A DNA stretch of 64,000 bases from Littorina saxatilis (Eukaryota; Mollusca; Gastropoda; Littorinimorpha; Littorinidae). Under the pieces are notes generated by a model, which did not search any database, was not told the DNA's origin, and saw only the letters and a list, made by a program, of their open reading frames with translations. Below, one piece after another: positions 1-12,298 of this stretch; position 1 is the stretch's first letter, and every line of letters starts with the position of its first letter. The stretch is taken from the NCBI RefSeq assembly GCF_037325665.1, contig NC_090255.1, forward strand, positions 27,116,534 through 27,180,533, read 5' to 3'. Made by a program: the position numbers and the translations under genes.

Positions 1-1
1 T

Positions 2-1350
2 GTTCACCCAACCCCTGTTCCGGCCGACACAAAAATACATTCAAACCTAGTTGAACTTCTGCTGAATGATGGCCCATCCATCTTCCTATTAAACATACAT
101 AACAGAAACATTACCAAAGGCCCGATTTTCAGCTGGCTCCCAGAGCTCGACGGAAGACGCACCTGGGTGATCGGAGGAGATGTTAATGGCCGAAACCCCC
201 TGTGGGATGCCAACTTCCCCGATCAGACATGTGCCGAGGGAAAGAGCCTTGCCACCTATATAACGCAATCAAATGTGTACTTACTAAATGACGGATCAGC
301 AACCAGAATACCCGATATCTCAAACCAACACCCCTCCGCCATTGACATAACCTTGGTTAGTCCCACTCTCGGATTAACAACGGACTGGTGCGTTGTGTCA
401 GATAAATTAAAAAGCGACCACTTACCAATCATGATATCCATTATTGGGAAATCACCACACACAGAGCCAGGTCCAAAAGCCTTAAAATACAATTATAAAA
501 AGGCGGACTGGGCAGTTTTCAAGGACGCTGTCACTAAGTCTGCCGATGCACATACCCTCTTGGATGGCAATCCAGAGTCCCAAGAAAGTATCGACAACAA
601 ATATAAACAGCTAAGATCAAACCTGCTGAATGCAATGGAATTGTCAATCCCCAAAACAAAACCTTTTATCGGACCCAGTAGAACTGATCAGAGCCCATGG
701 TGGACAGAAGAATGCAGAACAGCCATCAGGTTAAAAAGAACTGCAAAAGAGAAGTATGATCGCTTCAGGTCTGCACAAAACCACAACAATATGAAATCAA
801 CTGAAGAACAATGTGACAAAATTATAGACAAAGCAAAAAAAGAATATTTTGAAAACATGTCCAGCAAAGTGAGCGATTACAGAGATGCTGGAAAAATTTG
901 GACCAAAATAAGGAAATTCAAATGCAGACACAAGCAGGCTGAACGTCCTCTTATGCACGAAGGAAAAAAATATGAGAGCCTTCCTGAAAAAGCAGAACTG
1001 TTTGCAGATATTTTTGCAGCAGCAAGCCAAACAGATAAACTGTTATGTGAGCAGGAACTCTTCCGTAAGAAGTGGGAGGATAAACAGGACTTAAACGACC
1101 CAGAACTCAACCCTTCCTTAAAAATAAATGCTCCCTTATCCATTCAAGAACTGAAAACGGCTATAGCATCAGTGACAAAAGTCCGATCCGCCTGTGGTTC
1201 TGATCCAATAAACTATCAGGTCATACAACATTTACCAAACCAAGTATTAAATCTTTTACTGGATTTTTATTCAACATGCTGGAAGTCTGGCCTGATTCCC
1301 ACAGCTTGGAAAGAGGCTGTTGTGATCCCCATTTTAAAGCCTGGAAAACC
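2..1350 (+). pseudogene. LINE endonuclease C-terminal half and RT N-terminal part
   Basis: Shows the APE-endonuclease signatures G-G-D-V-N-G (bases 173-190) and S-D-H-L-P-I (about 415-432), followed by a lysine-rich linker and the start of the RT (K-P-G-K near 1345). The frame has no stop before 1360. After a one-base shift near 1350 the next frame continues with D-P-S-N-W-R-P-I-S-L-T, the standard RT motif that follows K-P-G-K, so the break is a frameshift and not a gene end. The ATG at 167 is internal to the endonuclease and is not a real start. Confidence 0.8.
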
Positions 1351-2812
1351 AAGAGCTAGCTGACCCTTCCAACTGGCGCCCTATATCTCTGACCTCCCAT
1401 CTGAGCAAAATCTATGAGAGAATACTAAAATCCAGACTAGAAGATGAAATGGAAAGAAAAAAGGTAATACCCCTGTGTCAAGCCGGTTTCCGTCGAGGCA
1501 GGGGTGTCTCGATTCACATTGTAAAACTGTCCTCCAAAATTAAGAAAGCTCTCTCACGCAAGAAGTCTCTCTTTGCTGTCTTTTTTTACATCAAAAAAGC
1601 CTACGATACAGTATGGCACCAACGATTGTTGTTCAAATTGAAGCAATTAGGCATCAGTGGTAATATGTTTCAATACATAAAAAGCTTTCTACTGAACAGA
1701 TCCTTTCAAACTGACTATAAAGGTGCCAAATCATCCACTCGCAAAGTTGACATGGGAGTGCCACAGGGCTCAGTAATAGCACCACTGCTTTTTAGCATTA
1801 TGCTGCATGACATATCGACAATTAAAACACATGGAGCCGAACTGACGCTTTATGCGGATGATATTGCTCTATGCAAAGAGTATCAAAACAAAACCTATAA
1901 AACAGAACACAAATTCTCTAAAGAGTGGCAAACAGCTATAGATAACATTGCGAACTATATGCGGGAGAATGGCTTTACTCTCTCTGCCGAGAAAACTGTA
2001 TTCGTTGTCTTTACAAACCGAAAACTGGAAGATCGAGAAAAGATACAGTTCTCACTAGATAAATCTGTTGTCTCACCCAGTCAGCAGGTGAAATATCTGG
2101 GCGTACTTTTCACCTCAAATGGACTATGGACTGCTCACTTAAAGTATCTTTTAAGCAAAGCAAATAAGACCATCAACCTTCTTAAAATACTGGCTGTCCA
2201 ACCATGGGCAAAGTGCCCAGTTATTCTAACAAACATCACCAGAGCTCTTATAAGATCAATACTATCATATGGACAGGAGGCCTACTTCTCGTCGGCTCGA
2301 AAATGGCTTGATAAGCTACAGTCAGCGGAATGTCGTGCCCTTCGGCTTGCCCTCGGACACCCAAGGCATTCAAAGCAGGCCATTGTATACCACCAAGCAG
2401 GATTCCTCCCTCTTGACATGTGGCGGCGTAAGTGCTGCGCAGATTACAATGTTCGAGCCAACACAGTGCAAAACTCAACAAAAGAGGAGCTACAACCGCA
2501 TTACAATCATGTCCAAAACAAAAAGGCCTACTTTGGCACTACTTTCTCCTCACTGGCTCAATTCAATGCTTCACTCTTTAGTGAAATCAGTGTCGACCCA
2601 AATGATGTGGCCCAAAACCCCATATCTCGAGATCCCTCATGGACAATGAAAGAAATACATTTTGACACAGAATATTGCACAGCTACAAAGGATGATCAGT
2701 TATTACTCAGGATACAAGCCCTTGAGCACATTGATACTGTATACAAAGGCCATGTTCATGTTTACACAGACGGGTCAGTGTTGGATGACAAGAAGGCTGG
2801 GGCCCTTTTGTA
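1351..2812 (+). pseudogene. LINE reverse transcriptase core and start of RNase H
   Basis: RT motifs in order: N-W-R-P-I-S-L, C-Q-A-G-F-R-R-G-R, a degenerate motif A (F-Y-I-K-K-A-Y-D-T-V, where F-x-D-I-x-K-A-F-D is usual), G-V-P-Q-G-S-V-I-A-P-L-L-F, the catalytic box L-Y-A-D-D-I-A-L (near 1850) and V-K-Y-L-G-V (near 2091). RNase H begins with V-Y-T-D-G-S at about 2760. The usual first catalytic Asp of motif A is Tyr here (F-Y-I-K), so this copy's polymerase is probably dead apart from the frameshifts. Reading ends at a stop at 2811-2813, caused by the second frame slip. Confidence 0.8.
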
Positions 2813-3433
2813 ATCTCCAGCGATGACCTGACTGGGAAATTTAAACTGTGCAACAGAAACTCGATCTTCTCAGCTGAGCTCCTTGCCATTTGCATGTCGC
2901 TTGTTCAGTTCAATCTCAAGAACACTCCTCCTCAAAAGATAGCTATATTCTCTGACTTCAAAGCAGCCATTGAAGCATTAAGATCTAACAAAAGATCAAA
3001 AAGACATGATCTTGTCATTGCCATAAAGGAGCTGGCAAATAAAATTATAAAAAAAGGAAGCGAGATTAACCTGGTCTGGTGTCCAGCACACGTGAACGTG
3101 CCTGGCAACGAGAAAGCAGACAAAGCCGCTAAAGAAGCTGCCCAAGGCATAGGCGCCTCCGAGGTAGACCTGCCATTGTCTGCTTCTGAGATCAGTAGCC
3201 TTACAGACTCTCTTCTCTGGAGAGAATGGAGGAACAAATATATGCACACGGCTATAAGCTCTGGCTGGCTCATTCGGGAAGCCCCATCAAAACAGATGAA
3301 CACCTATAATGCATGCCCACGTGTAATAAAAAGGATTAACCGCCTAAGGGCAGAAGCTGGGAACTACCAATTTCTGGAGCTTAAATGCACCTGTCAATCC
3401 GACCTCACCATTGCTCATTTGACTTTGGAGTAA
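2810..3433 (+). pseudogene. LINE RNase H domain
   Basis: Continues the RNase H of the previous piece in another frame. It shows I-F-S-A-E-L-L-A-I (catalytic Glu), I-F-S-D-F-K-A-A-I (catalytic Asp) and C-P-A-H-V-N-V-P-G-N-E-K-A-D, which is the W-x-P-x-H-x-x-x-x-G-N-E-x-A-D signature of the I-group. The tail has Lys-Cys-Thr-Cys...Ala-His-Leu, the start of the family's C-terminal zinc motif, then a stop at 3431-3433 inside a TAA repeat. Confidence 0.82.
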
Positions 3434-3535
3434 TAATAATAAGAAGAAGAACATTTATATAGCGCTAAATCAAAAACTTTCGTTAAAAAGGCTTGCTCTA
3501 AGCGCTTGACATCTAAACTAAAACGTCATTCACAC
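3424..3535 (-). repeat. 3' tail of a SINE/LINE (GCGCTATATAAATG type)
   Basis: Read on the minus strand, the sequence has an AAGCGCTTAGAGCAAGCC block, then a GCGCTATATAAATG motif and a (TTC)n(TTA)n tail. This 3' end type is widespread in marine invertebrate retroposons (established knowledge). The tail abuts the broken end of the LINE at 3433, so it probably inserted there. Its upstream limit is unclear. Bases 3536-4400 are AT-rich with no gene or repeat I recognise. Confidence 0.55.
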
Positions 3536-4402
3536 TCTTTATAATGATGTACAAGAACTTCATGTCACACTCTTTCATTCAGTATAGCACCATTCACACA
3601 GTTGTTATTCTGTACAAGACAATAAGTTAGTCTAACATTTAGAATGTTCATAAGATGAAAACAAGAGAAAACCAGACTGATTAAAACAACTGCTTAGTGC
3701 TAACAAAGCATGAATCTTAATGATAACGTAATACATGTTTAACTGTTAAGACCATAAAAAACCTATATGCTAAAATAACTTCGAACTTTTAAGAACTTCT
3801 TATAAGATACACAGCACATCTAGATAAACACCAGAATGATAAAACAAAAGGCAACTCGTTAAAACTATTAAATGCATCAATGTCTAAAACACGAAAGACT
3901 CAAATATAAGATACACAATTCTCTAGAATTGTTTATTTAACTGATTTAGTGTGATTTGAACTCATGCCACTTTCAACCCCTGACTCAGTTTATAAACTCA
4001 AATAGAAATATCCTGCCAAATACCTCAAAGTAAAAATTAAGCTATATTTTAAGTTTTAATAAAGACCTTGGGTGGCAAGGTCCCAAACTTATCGCTGGAC
4101 TTGTGCACACGCACCCACTTGGTCCCTGGATATGAAGAGGCATTGCTGCAGCTGACGCCATTGCTTCTCATACAGCTACTATATATTTTTTATCAGAACT
4201 TTTAAAAATACCATTTTATATCCAAGTATCTCTTAACACCATTTTTAATTAGATGAGCGAGAGTGTGCGGGGGGCGGAAGGGTGGTGAACCACTGTACAT
4301 AAAGGGAAAGTTTGTGTGCGTGCCTGTGTGTGTTCTTAATCTAAGACAAATGTCGCCAATGTTTTTACAGAGTGACGTTAAACAAACGATTTTATCATAT
4401 TA

Positions 4403-4560
4403 TCTGTCTGTATGTTCTGGCATTTGAGAAGCCACAACAGATAATATAGGGCTAAGAAATAAGCTCTAAAATTCTCAATCCCGTTTGACAGGACTTCGCC
4501 TTCAAAGGTGATTGTGGTGAACCGCCACGCTGTCTGTCTCTGTCTCGCGATTCACCCCGT
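4403..4560 (-). repeat. SINE-like family S, truncated copy
   Basis: About 155 bp that recurs at 4879-5032 in the same orientation with only a few changes. It shares the ATCGCGAGACAGAG head block (read on the minus strand) with the copy at 42342-42752. The end carrying the CCGGCTTCGCCGG-type palindrome is missing here. Confidence 0.65.
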
Positions 4561-4737
4561 TTATCTCCCTTCCTTCGTGTGGCTTCAATCCATATCCCCG
4601 TTTCTACGTTACTATTTTTAGAATGTCACTGCGCTGTCTAGAACGCTTCCCTTGCACCAGTAAGTTGTTCTTACTGTCAAAGTGAAAAGGTCGAATCAAT
4701 TTATAGCCACGCGAAAAATACACTGTCACCTATCTCT

Positions 4738-4791
4738 ATATATTTATAGATATACATATATATATATACGGCTTCTCTCTGTGTGTGTGTG

Positions 4792-4822
<31 letters not shown>

Positions 4823-5065
4823 ATAAGCAACACCTGTGGATTATAGAGTTCTGTTTGTGATGGGGTCTAGCGGCTTTTGTCTGTCTGTATGTTCTGGCAT
4901 TTGAGAAGCCACAACAGATAATATAGGGCTAAGAAATAAGCTCGAAAATTCTCAATCCCGTTTGACAGGACTTCGCCTTCAAAGGTGATTGTGGTGAAGA
5001 CGCTGTCTGGCTCTGTCTCGCGATTCACCCCGGCGAAGCCGGGTATTCCTCTAATCATCGATGTT
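4738..5065 (-). repeat. SINE-like family S, near-complete copy
   Basis: On the minus strand it starts with a palindromic head (ACCCGGCTTCGCCGGGG at 5027-5043), runs through ATCGCGAGACAGAG and a body shared with 4403-4560, then a CA/GT microsatellite (4779-4833) and an AGCCGTATATATATA-type tail at 4738-4772. The copy at 42342-42752 has the same head, microsatellite and tail order. No RT and no clear A/B boxes were seen, so the autonomous partner is unknown. Confidence 0.6.
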
Positions 5066-5247
5066 GGTGTTCCCAATGCACAGCGTTTGTTTTTCGGTTG
5101 TTGTCGTTTTGGTTCATGTAACGTTTCAGGCGTATTCTCAAGACATTTAGAGAACTGTTATGGAAGCCTGAAGATCAAAGACAAAAATGTAATTACCGTA
5201 AAATGTAAAAAAAGAAAACGTTTTTTCCAATAGCTCCTGCCATTCTG

Positions 5248-5328
5248 ATTGTGGACTTTAGCAAGCATAGCCGTGTCAGAAGACAAATATACCTGCAGCC
5301 CGATTACTTGAAATGTGGCATCGGTATT

Positions 5329-5391
<63 letters not shown>

Positions 5392-5985
5392 GATGCAGCT
5401 GCAGAAGTAAAGAAGCTAATGCATGTCTTACAATATTTTCAGAAATGATCGCGTTATGTTATGTTTTACTACAGAACTGAAGGAGCAATGGTTAAGAGTG
5501 AGGCGGTAGGTATGCACTATGCAAGTGGGTAGATTTGTGAACCATCTGTGTGCCCGCTAGGTGGAAGATGTCCACGGCATCCATATAAGAATACATCGCT
5601 GCTCTGCCGATTGAGGATGAAGTCATGTCCAAGCCATTGTCCTGCAAGAAAAAACACGTCATTTTTAGTCCATATATGCATTTCCGTGACTAAGCTTTGG
5701 TTTAATCATCGGCCTGATAATGATGACCTAGAAGCAATAGATTTGTTATAAAAAACAATTGAAACAAAAAGTAAATTAATTCTTTCCTTCTTGTATTTAT
5801 CAATGTATTTATTATTTTTTTTTTTCTTGGGTGGTGGTGGAGGTTGGGAGGGGGGTGTGTGTCTTGTAATTAGTTGTTTTCAAACCCTTCGGACAGATAC
5901 TGATGCGCCGGAGACATAGCAGAATTTTTCGGGAATGCATAATCTTGCGATCAGATGTGTAAGATGGTGATTGTTCTACACTACT
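5248..5985 (+). repeat. Dispersed repeat, copy A of an inverted pair
   Basis: About 740 bp that reappear in reverse complement at 30152-30903, including the internal GT run (5331-5388), the TGCAGCTGCAGAAG block after it, the stretch at 5540-5750 and the end at about 5985. Short reading frames inside are not kept as frames between copies, so this is not a gene. The two copies differ by scattered substitutions and small indels, which suggests an old dispersed element. Confidence 0.75.
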
Positions 5986-6313
5986 CGTCATAAAAAAACA
6001 CTTTACAGATGCGTTTGAGGGCAGATCTTTATGATGAGGCCGTTTATCGTAAAACCAATTATATGACTGGAAAGGCCTTTAATGCCCCTAACTTATTCAG
6101 AAAACAGATTGAGTTTACATGACGTATTGTCGATACAGTGAAACCTACAACACACACACAGACACACCCCAAAATCAAATTCGCAAAATCAAGGTTCACG
6201 CGGTGTTTTTTTTGTGTTTTTTTTCAAAATTTTAATCAATCAATAAACACGTGATAACAAACATGGTAACTGTATGTTTTCTGTTTGTACACATAATTTC
6301 TCATTTACATGCT

Positions 6314-8504
6314 TTATCTTAAATCAGAGACAATCAACAATTTGTTTCTAATTAATAAAACGTCAGACAAACAAAATTGCAAAACAACATGATTTCCAAA
6401 AATAATTTCCAGTGTTGATCGTGAATCGTTTTTTTTTAAATGCTTACGCACATCTTTGCGATTAAAATAATAATTATGATTAATCTTCTTCATATTTTTG
6501 CTGTTACTTTTAATACCAAAAAGCACATCTGTAACATTCAACCTAATTCTTTCGCCAATGTTTACTAATATGTACATTTCAATATATTTCCAAAACCTGA
6601 GCACGGTTGGGCATTCAAAGAAAAAATGCTCCAATACATCAAGTTTATCCTCACAATATGTACAGTTTTTATCAGCCTTCACATTCATTTTACACAATAA
6701 AATATTAGTTGGATAAATGCTTTGCAATATTTTCCAATGCAGTACACGTAATCGAACTTCACTAGTGACAGTGGCTGCTAAGTTCCAATTCTTTTCGTCA
6801 ATTTCAAATCCTAACTTTCTTCTCCAAAATCCTTCTGAACAGGGTGGGCTGTATTTGTTTCCTACGAGAATCTTTCGAATTTCTTTTACTGATCTCATTT
6901 TTTTTCCACAAAAGGTCGGAATGTCACAGACTGAACAATTTACATCGTCTATAGCTACATTTCTTAAAAGGAGATGTACAGCTGTACGAACAACATTGTA
7001 CTCAAGCAATCTATTTGCAGTGTAGCCAGTTCTTTCACACACTTCTTCATAGGTAGCAAAACGTCCATTCTCACACACATCGCTCACATACATTATACCA
7101 CTTTTAATTTCAGTTAGAACGTCGTCTGGTACAATCAGCGCCTGCATTATATAGACAAAATGTGGCAGAATAAACGTTTTAAATACACAGACTTTACCAA
7201 TAATGCTCAAATTCCTTTTCTCCCACACGCAGATGAGTCTTTTCGCAACATTCACTCTCTCTTCCCATTTCTCTCTCACTTTTGACGCACGCATGTAATT
7301 ACAGAAATATACACCCAGAATTTTCATTTTGTCTGTACATGCAAAACCGCAACACTCATTCCTACAGTTCTTCCGTGACCCAAACCACATTAGCTTGGAT
7401 TTTTGGTGATTTATGTTCAAACCTGATATTTCCGAAAATTTATCAATCAAAGCCAGGGCTTTGAACATGTCATGTTCATCTTGCAAAAACAATGTAACAT
7501 CATCAGCGTACAACAATACTTTCAAAACTTTATCCATATCTCCGTTGTTCCATAATGACATACCCTTTATATTTTTGGCCTCCCGAATTTTGATTGCTAA
7601 CAATTCAACTGCTAATACGAAGGCTAGCGCGGAAAAAGGACATGCTTGCCTTATTCCGGAATCAATATTAAAAAATTCAGATAACCAACCACAATAATTT
7701 ACACAACTTCTTGCGTTTTTCATCAAAACATCAACCCATTTCACAAAATCAGTTCCAAAACCAAATTTTTCAAATATCTTCAACATAAACTCTTTGGAAA
7801 TGCAATCAAATGCATGAAAAAAGTCAATTGACACCATCAATCCAGGCTTATTATGTAAATCTGCATGTTCTAAAACATCATCAACTAATCGCAATAATGT
7901 TGAGACACGTCTACCTTTTATATACCCAACTTGATCCTCATTCACAACACTCCCTACAACACCAGAGAGCCGAAGAGCTACACATTTCGCTAATAACTTA
8001 TAATCTGTATTGGTCAGTGAAATAGGTCTCCAATTCTTTAAATCATTTCTTGATAAATCTTTCCCTTTATGAATCAGTGTAATTGCCGCTTTACACTGTG
8101 AATTAGATAGAGTTCCATTCTTAAAAGCAGAGTTAAAAGAAGCAAGTATATACCTTTTTAGGCTCCTCCAAAAAAACTTATAAAACTCAACTGTTAATCC
8201 ATCAATTCCAGGCGCAGAACCATTATTCATACGCTTTGGAGCTGACAAAACTTCTCCTTCTACCACTTCCCCTTCACAGCTGTCTTTCTGCTGATCATTT
8301 ATTTTTAAAACCTTTGTTCCATCCAAAAAAGTGTCAATTTTCAAGCTCATGTTTCCCTCGTCAATTTTTCGTTTATACAAATCAGCAAAATACGTTTTTT
8401 GGACGAGAATAATATCCTCTTGCGTTGTAACAATTCGTCCATTATCATCTGTTACACTTTCCATTATTTTTGCATTTGCTCTCGCCTTTTCAAACCCAAG
8501 AAAA
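6314..8504 (-). CDS. LINE ORF2: reverse transcriptase and C-terminal zinc region
   Basis: Continuous reading from F-F-L-G-F-E-K-A-R-A-N (8504) to the stop at 6314. RT motifs: N-G-S-A-P-G-I-D-G-L-T, N-W-R-P-I-S-L-T-N-T-D-Y-K, S-I-D-F-F-H-A-F-D (motif A Asp), Q-A-C-P-F-S-A-L (the usual Q-G-C-P-L-S-P varied) and L-L-Y-A-D-D-V-T-L-F. The C-terminal part has C-T-Y-C-E-D...E-H-F-F-F-E-C-P, the zf-RVT-like motif of L1/Tx1 ORF2s. The ATG at 8578 lies inside repeat R1 and adds about 25 foreign residues, so it is not the true start. The catalytic YADD is intact. This piece alone would be inactive because the endonuclease is separated from it. Confidence 0.85.
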
Positions 8505-9382
8505 AACAAGTCGCGTAAGGCGAAAATACAATATTTAGTCAAGTAGCTGTCGAACTCACAGAATGAAACTGAACGCAATGCAATTTTTCAGCAAGACCGT
8601 ATACTCATAGCATCGTCAGTCCACCGTTCAGGCAGTGAAATTGACAAGAAGAGCGGTTTAGTAGTTGCGCTGAGAAGGATAGCACGCTTTTCTATACCTC
8701 TCTTCGTTTTAACTTTCTGAGCGTGTTTTTAATCCAAACATATCATATCTATATGGTTTTGGAATCAGGAACCGACAAGGAATAAGATGAACGTGTTTTT
8801 AAATTGATTTGGAAAATTTAATTTTGATAATAATTTTTATATTTTTAATTTTCAGAGCTTGTTATTAATTCAAATATAACATATTTATATATTTTTGGAA
8901 TCAGAAAATAATGGAGAATAAGATAAACGTAAATTTGGATCGTTTTATAATTTTTAATTTTTTTTTTACAATTTTCAGATTTTTAATGACCAAAGTCATT
9001 AATTAATTTTTAAGCCATCACGCTGAAATGCAATACCGAAGTCCGGGCTTCGTCGAAGACTACTTGACCAAAATTTCAACCAATTTGGTTGAAAAATGAG
9101 AGCGTGACAGTGCCGCCTCAACTTTCACGAAAAGCCGGATATGACGTCATCAAAGACATTTATCGAAAAAAGGAGAAAAACGTTCGGGGATATCAATCCC
9201 AGGAACTCTCATGTAAAATTTCATAAAGATCGGCCCAGTAGTTTGGTCTGAATCGCTCTACACGCACGCACGCACGCACGCACGCACACACGCACACACA
9301 TACACACACACACATACACCACGACCTTCGTCTCGATTCCCCCCTCGATGTTAAAACATTTAGTCATAACTTGACTAAAGGT
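8505..9382 (+). mobile_element. R-family repeat, copy R1
   Basis: Begins ACAAGTCGCGTAAGGCG and ends with the TTTAGTCA..TGACTAAA palindrome. It has the full family body: TGACGTCA block at 9139, CA/CG microsatellite near 9261-9318, GATGTTAAA before the terminal palindrome. It sits inside the L1 ORF2 between codons for G-E-R-N-T and F-F-L-G-F-E-K, and removing it restores the reading frame. The terminal palindrome is slightly degenerate (TTTAGTCATAACTTGACTAAA). No convincing target duplication was seen. Confidence 0.85.
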
Positions 9383-10098
9383 GTGTTCCTTTCACCCTGC
9401 TCGATCCATTGAACTCTTGCACGCACCTGTGCTGCACGAGATTTACGCTGCTCTAACAGTTCTAACTGCAGCTTGACCTTCTGCCGTTTACCTTGCGTTT
9501 GAATACATGTGTCAGGGGAGATCCCAAGGGCTTTATCCAACTCATTTAATTCTCCATACAATTTTGCAACATCATTTTTAGTTTCAAAACTTTTAAGCTT
9601 ACTAAAATTTTGGGAGAAATCCTTGATTCTCATTTTTAATAATTCCCAACAAAGTTGACAATCCTCTTCATCATCAAGTTGAAATGTGTCAAACATTTTG
9701 TTCATTTGATCAACAAAGCTCACATCATGTAACAGATAATTATTAAATTTCCAATAACCCTCTCCTCTAACGACATCAGAGAGTTTAATATGAATACTAC
9801 AGCCTCTATGATCCGACGTCGCAACAGAGATTATGTCACAATCAACAATCTTTTCAAATACACTTAAACTACTAAAAACGTAGTCAAGTCTTCTTGCCAC
9901 AAATGGAACATTTTTTGACCATGTGAATTCTTTTCTATCTAAATTATGCATTCTCCACACATCGTATAAATCACATTCATTCACCAGGTCATTAAATTGT
10001 TTCACAACAACATTTGAATGATTCTCTCCACTTATTATGTCGAGCTCATTGCTCATGACACAATTAAAATCACCACACAACACTATATCACCATCTTC
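9383..10098 (-). CDS. LINE ORF2: endonuclease C-terminal part and linker
   Basis: Minus-strand reading from E-D-G-D-I-V-L-C-G-D-F-N (10098) to V-Q-W-I-E-Q-G-E-R-N-T (9383). It carries the catalytic G-D-F-N, L-D-Y-V-F and S-D-H-R-G motifs of APE endonucleases, then the helical linker before the RT. Open throughout. The apparent ATG at 10116 lies in the end of repeat R2 and is not a real start. Confidence 0.85.
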
Positions 10099-10171
10099 CT
10101 TTTTATATTTAGTCAAGTTTTGACTAAATATTTTAACATCGAGGGGGAATCGAAACGAGGGTCGTGGTGTA

Positions 10172-10204
<33 letters not shown>

Positions 10205-10970
10205 CTGTGTGTGTGTGTGTGTAGAGCGATTCAGACTAAACTACTGGACCGATCTTTATGAAATTTGACATGAGAGTTCCTGGGTATGAAATCCCCGAAC
10301 GTTTTTTTCATTTTTTTGATAAATGTCTTTGATGACGTCATATCCGGCTTTTCGTGAAAGTTGAGGCGGCACTGTCACGCCCTCATTTTTCAACCAAATT
10401 GGTTCAAATTTTGGTCAAGTAATCTTCGACGAAGCCCGGGGTTCGGTATTGCATTTCAGCTTGGTGGCTTAAAAATTAATTAATGACTTTGGTCATTAAA
10501 AATCGGAAAATTGTAAAAAAAAAATAAAAATTTATAAAACGATCCAAATTTACGTTTATCTTATTCTCCATCATTTGCTGATTCCAAAAACATATAAATA
10601 TGTTATATTCGGATTAAAAACAAGCTCTGAAAATTAAATATATAAAAATTATTATCAAAATTAAATTGTCCAAATCAATTTAAAAACACTTTCATCTTAT
10701 TCCTTGTCGGTTCCTGATTCCAAAAACATATAGATATGATATGTTTGGATTAAAAACACGCTCAGAAAGTTAAAACAAAGAGAGGTACAGAAAAGCGTGC
10801 TATCCTTCTTAGCGCAACTACTACCCCGCTCTTCTTGACAATTTCACTGCCTTTGCCATGAGCGGTGGCCTGACGATGCTACGAGTAAAATGGCATTGCG
10901 TTCAGTTTCATTCTGTGAGTTCGACAGCTACTTGACTAAATATTGTATTTTCGCCTTACGCGACTTGTTT
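10099..10970 (-). mobile_element. R-family repeat, copy R2
   Basis: Full-length R copy in reverse orientation, from the terminal palindrome (10104-10131), through GATGTTAAA in reverse, a GT microsatellite (10173-10222), the TGACGTCA block (10333-10340), to CGCCTTACGCGACTTGTT (10952-10969). It splits the L1 endonuclease between S-D-M-L and E-D-G-D-I. Its outer end abuts the TTAA of the next element, so that element inserted at the R2/LINE junction after R2 had arrived. Confidence 0.85.
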
Positions 10971-11281
10971 AACCTTTGCCGTGCTTCCTGGGTTCACCTG
11001 TACCCAGAGACACACTAAAATCATTGTAACTCTGGAACCATTAAAGGTATCGTTTTGAAATTTTAAGTATCTCTCACACACCTAATTTGCTCTCTGTCTG
11101 CAAATTTTTAGTGTGTACATGACAAAACATCAGAATTAATTGATTATGATAATTTACATAAACACTACCGATGGCGCGGGTTCACACATACCCATACTTT
11201 TAAAGAGTAGTAGTGATTGTAACTATCCCTCTGCCGACGGCGCGGGTTCTGCTACACCCATAATTACCAAAGCGGCGGAAC

Positions 11282-12248
11282 AGTGTCTGTCTGCCTGTTT
11301 GTCTCCAAGAGACTGTCTGTCTCTCTGTTTGTCTGTCCGTATCTCTCTGTCTGTATGTCTGTTGTCAGTTGCTCTGTCTGTCTGTCTGTCTGTCTATCCG
11401 TCTATCTGACTGTCTGTCTCTGTCTCTCTCTCTGTCTGTCTCTCTCTCTCTGTCTCTCTGTCTGTCTCTCTCTCTCTGTCTCTCTCTCTTAGTCTCTCTC
11501 TCTGTCTCTCTCTCTTAGTCTCTCTCTCTGTCTCTCTTTCTTAGTCTCTCTCTCTCTCTCTTTCTTAGTCTCTCTCTCTCTCTTTCTTAGTCTCTCTCTC
11601 TCTTAGTCTCTCTCTCTCTCTTTCTTAGTCTCTCGCTCTCTCTCTTTCTTAGTCTCTCTCTCTCTTTCTTAGTCTCTCTCTCTCTCTTTCTTAGTCTCGC
11701 TCTCTCTTTCTTAGTCTCTCTCTCTCTCTTAGTCTCTCTCTCTCTCTCTTTCTTAGTCTCTCTCTCTCTCTTAGTCTCTCTCTCTTTCTTAGTCTCTCTT
11801 TCTCTCTCTTTCTTAGTCTCTCTCTCTCTCTTTCTTAGTCTCTCTCTTTTTTAGTCTCTCTCTCTCTCTTTCTTAGTCTCTCTCTCTCTTTCTTAGTCTC
11901 TCTCTCTCTCTAGCTCTTTCTTAGTCTCTCTCTCTCTCTCTTTCTTAGTCTCTCTCTCTCTCTTTCTTAGTCTCTCTCTCTCTTTCTTAGTCTCTCTCTC
12001 TTTCTCTCTTAGTCTCTCTCTCTCTTTCTTAGTCTCTCTCTCTCTCTTAGTCTCTCTCTCTTTCTTAGTCTCTCTCTCTGTCTCTCTTTCTTAGTCTCTC
12101 TCTCTCTTTTTTAGTCTCTCTCTCTCTCTTTTTTAGTCTATCTCTCTCTTTCTTAGTCTCTCTCTCTATTTCTTAGTCTCTCTCTCTCTCTCTAGCTCTT
12201 TCTTAGTCTCTCTCTCTCTCTCTTTCTTAGTCTCTCTCTCTCTTTTTT

Positions 12249-12298
<50 letters not shown>

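Larger units (their letters stand above)
1..3433 (+). mobile_element. I-superfamily LINE with RNase H, cut by the window start
   Basis: Non-LTR retrotransposon carrying, in order, an APE-type endonuclease, a reverse transcriptase and an RNase H domain. The RNase H after the RT places it in the I superfamily (I/Nimb-like; clade not settled). Codons are open back to base 2, so the 5' part lies outside the window. Coding is in three frames: frame of base 2 to about 1350, frame of base 1449 to about 2810, then the first frame again to 3433. This means two single-base slips, near 1350 (A/C-rich stretch) and near 2810 (a CTTTT run). The last residues enter a Cys-x-Cys...His-Leu motif typical of the family C-terminus and break off at 3433, where a TAA/GAA repeat and another element begin. 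It is a dead but fairly young copy. Confidence 0.85.

Noticed and set aside
5548-5751. 67-codon frame in dispersed repeat copy A
   Set aside because: The frame is not preserved in the inverted copy at 30152-30903.
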